The notes beneath the pieces were generated by a model. That model saw only the letters and a list, made by a program, of their open reading frames with translations, was not told the DNA's origin and searched no databases. The translations under genes were made by a program, and so were the position numbers. Of a stretch of 64,000 bases of DNA, positions 63,724-64,000 are shown one piece after another; positions within the stretch are counted from its first letter, which is position 1, and the number at the start of each line of letters is the position of its first letter. Location: positions 310,001 to 374,000 of the forward strand of contig NZ_CP074128.1 in the NCBI RefSeq assembly GCF_018282095.1. The letters run 5' to 3'. This DNA comes from Pseudovibrio brasiliensis. GTDB taxonomy: Bacteria > Pseudomonadota > Alphaproteobacteria > Rhizobiales > Stappiaceae.

Positions 63724-64000
63724 GAGTACACCTCTCTCCAAAATATTTGGTGTGAAAGATGACATGGCGCACTGAGCAAACTGTTTGGCAATCAGATCCA
63801 CTTTGAACTGTGATTGAGTCAGTTTGTTTTGTTCAGGTCGTCTCGCGTGCTTTGAACGTATTCTGCTCAAAACGTAAGCTTGCATAAATTCGTCAAACTC
63901 AAATCAAAGGAAGCTTTCAGCTTAGTGATCGGGAAAAAAGCGTATCAACCTTGCCCATGATCATAGGGCACGAGTGCCATGATTACATGCTAGCGTTTTC
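63724..64000. other. right-edge non-coding stretch
   Basis: Promoter-side DNA of the PfpI gene. I see no gene start, RNA gene or repeat before the window ends. Confidence 0.5.

Noticed and set aside
1-64000. Insertion sequences, phage genes, CRISPR arrays, tRNA or rRNA genes
   Set aside because: I looked for transposase or integrase proteins, regular repeat-spacer units and cloverleaf or rRNA sequence and saw none.

Overview
The window looks like chromosomal DNA of a marine, heterotrophic alphaproteobacterium, probably near Pseudovibrio or other Stappiaceae/Rhodobacterales. This is an inference from gene content: four TRAP transporter loci (one cut by the left edge), a cyoABCD quinol oxidase, a sulfolipid synthase, a FAD hydroxylase/DUF2783/fumarylacetoacetase cluster, and a possible alphaproteobacterial CCUCCUCCC-type small RNA. 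Base composition is moderate, with AT-rich intergenic stretches. I see no rRNA, tRNA, insertion sequence, integrase or CRISPR array.

Layout. 1-0.5 kb: end of a TRAP large permease, then about 1 kb of AT-rich non-coding DNA with two palindromic sites. 1.5-5.2 kb: a small valine-rich protein, a strong hairpin, a PrtD-type type I secretion ABC exporter and its HlyD adaptor, then a highly folded RNA with an anti-Shine-Dalgarno motif. 5.3-17.1 kb: mixed single genes (aminotransferase, serine hydrolase lipoprotein, MFS exporter, two alpha/beta hydrolases, patatin, lipoprotein, amidohydrolase, cytochrome P450, SnoaL-like protein). 17.3-21.1 kb: cyoABCD. 21.1-23.3 kb: a GT4 glycosyltransferase with sqdB (sulfoquinovosyl lipid). 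23.9-27.7 kb: TRAP transporter with a methylisocitrate-lyase-type C-C lyase. 28-31.1 kb: a GT8-like transferase, methionine aminopeptidase coupled to a ParD-like repressor, and an FMO-type monooxygenase.

31.3-40.8 kb is an aromatic-acid catabolic cluster: TRAP transporter, VOC protein, DUF2783 protein, group A FAD hydroxylase, MBL-fold protein, fumarylacetoacetase, and a divergent MarR regulator plus maleylacetoacetate isomerase. No cupin-type homogentisate dioxygenase is present. 41.2-48.6 kb is a dppABCDF-like peptide transporter ending in an X-Pro aminopeptidase.

48.7-57.7 kb is one long minus-strand operon: N-formylglutamate-amidohydrolase-like enzyme, TRAP Q-M-P, PuuA-type glutamine synthetase homologue, aldehyde dehydrogenase and iron alcohol dehydrogenase, with a divergent RpiR regulator and twin palindromes between them. 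The enzyme set fits catabolism of an amino alcohol through gamma-glutamyl intermediates: ligate, oxidise twice, hydrolyse. 57.7-63.7 kb carries a TDT/SLAC1 transporter with a divergent LysR regulator, an AraC (FeaR-like) regulator followed by a periplasmic copper amine oxidase, and a DJ-1/PfpI protein.

The best candidates for something undescribed are the small-protein type I secretion locus (1.5-5.0 kb), the gamma-glutamyl amino-alcohol operon (48.7-57.7 kb), the aromatic cluster with an unusual MBL protein, and the CCUCCUCCC small RNA at 5.0-5.2 kb.
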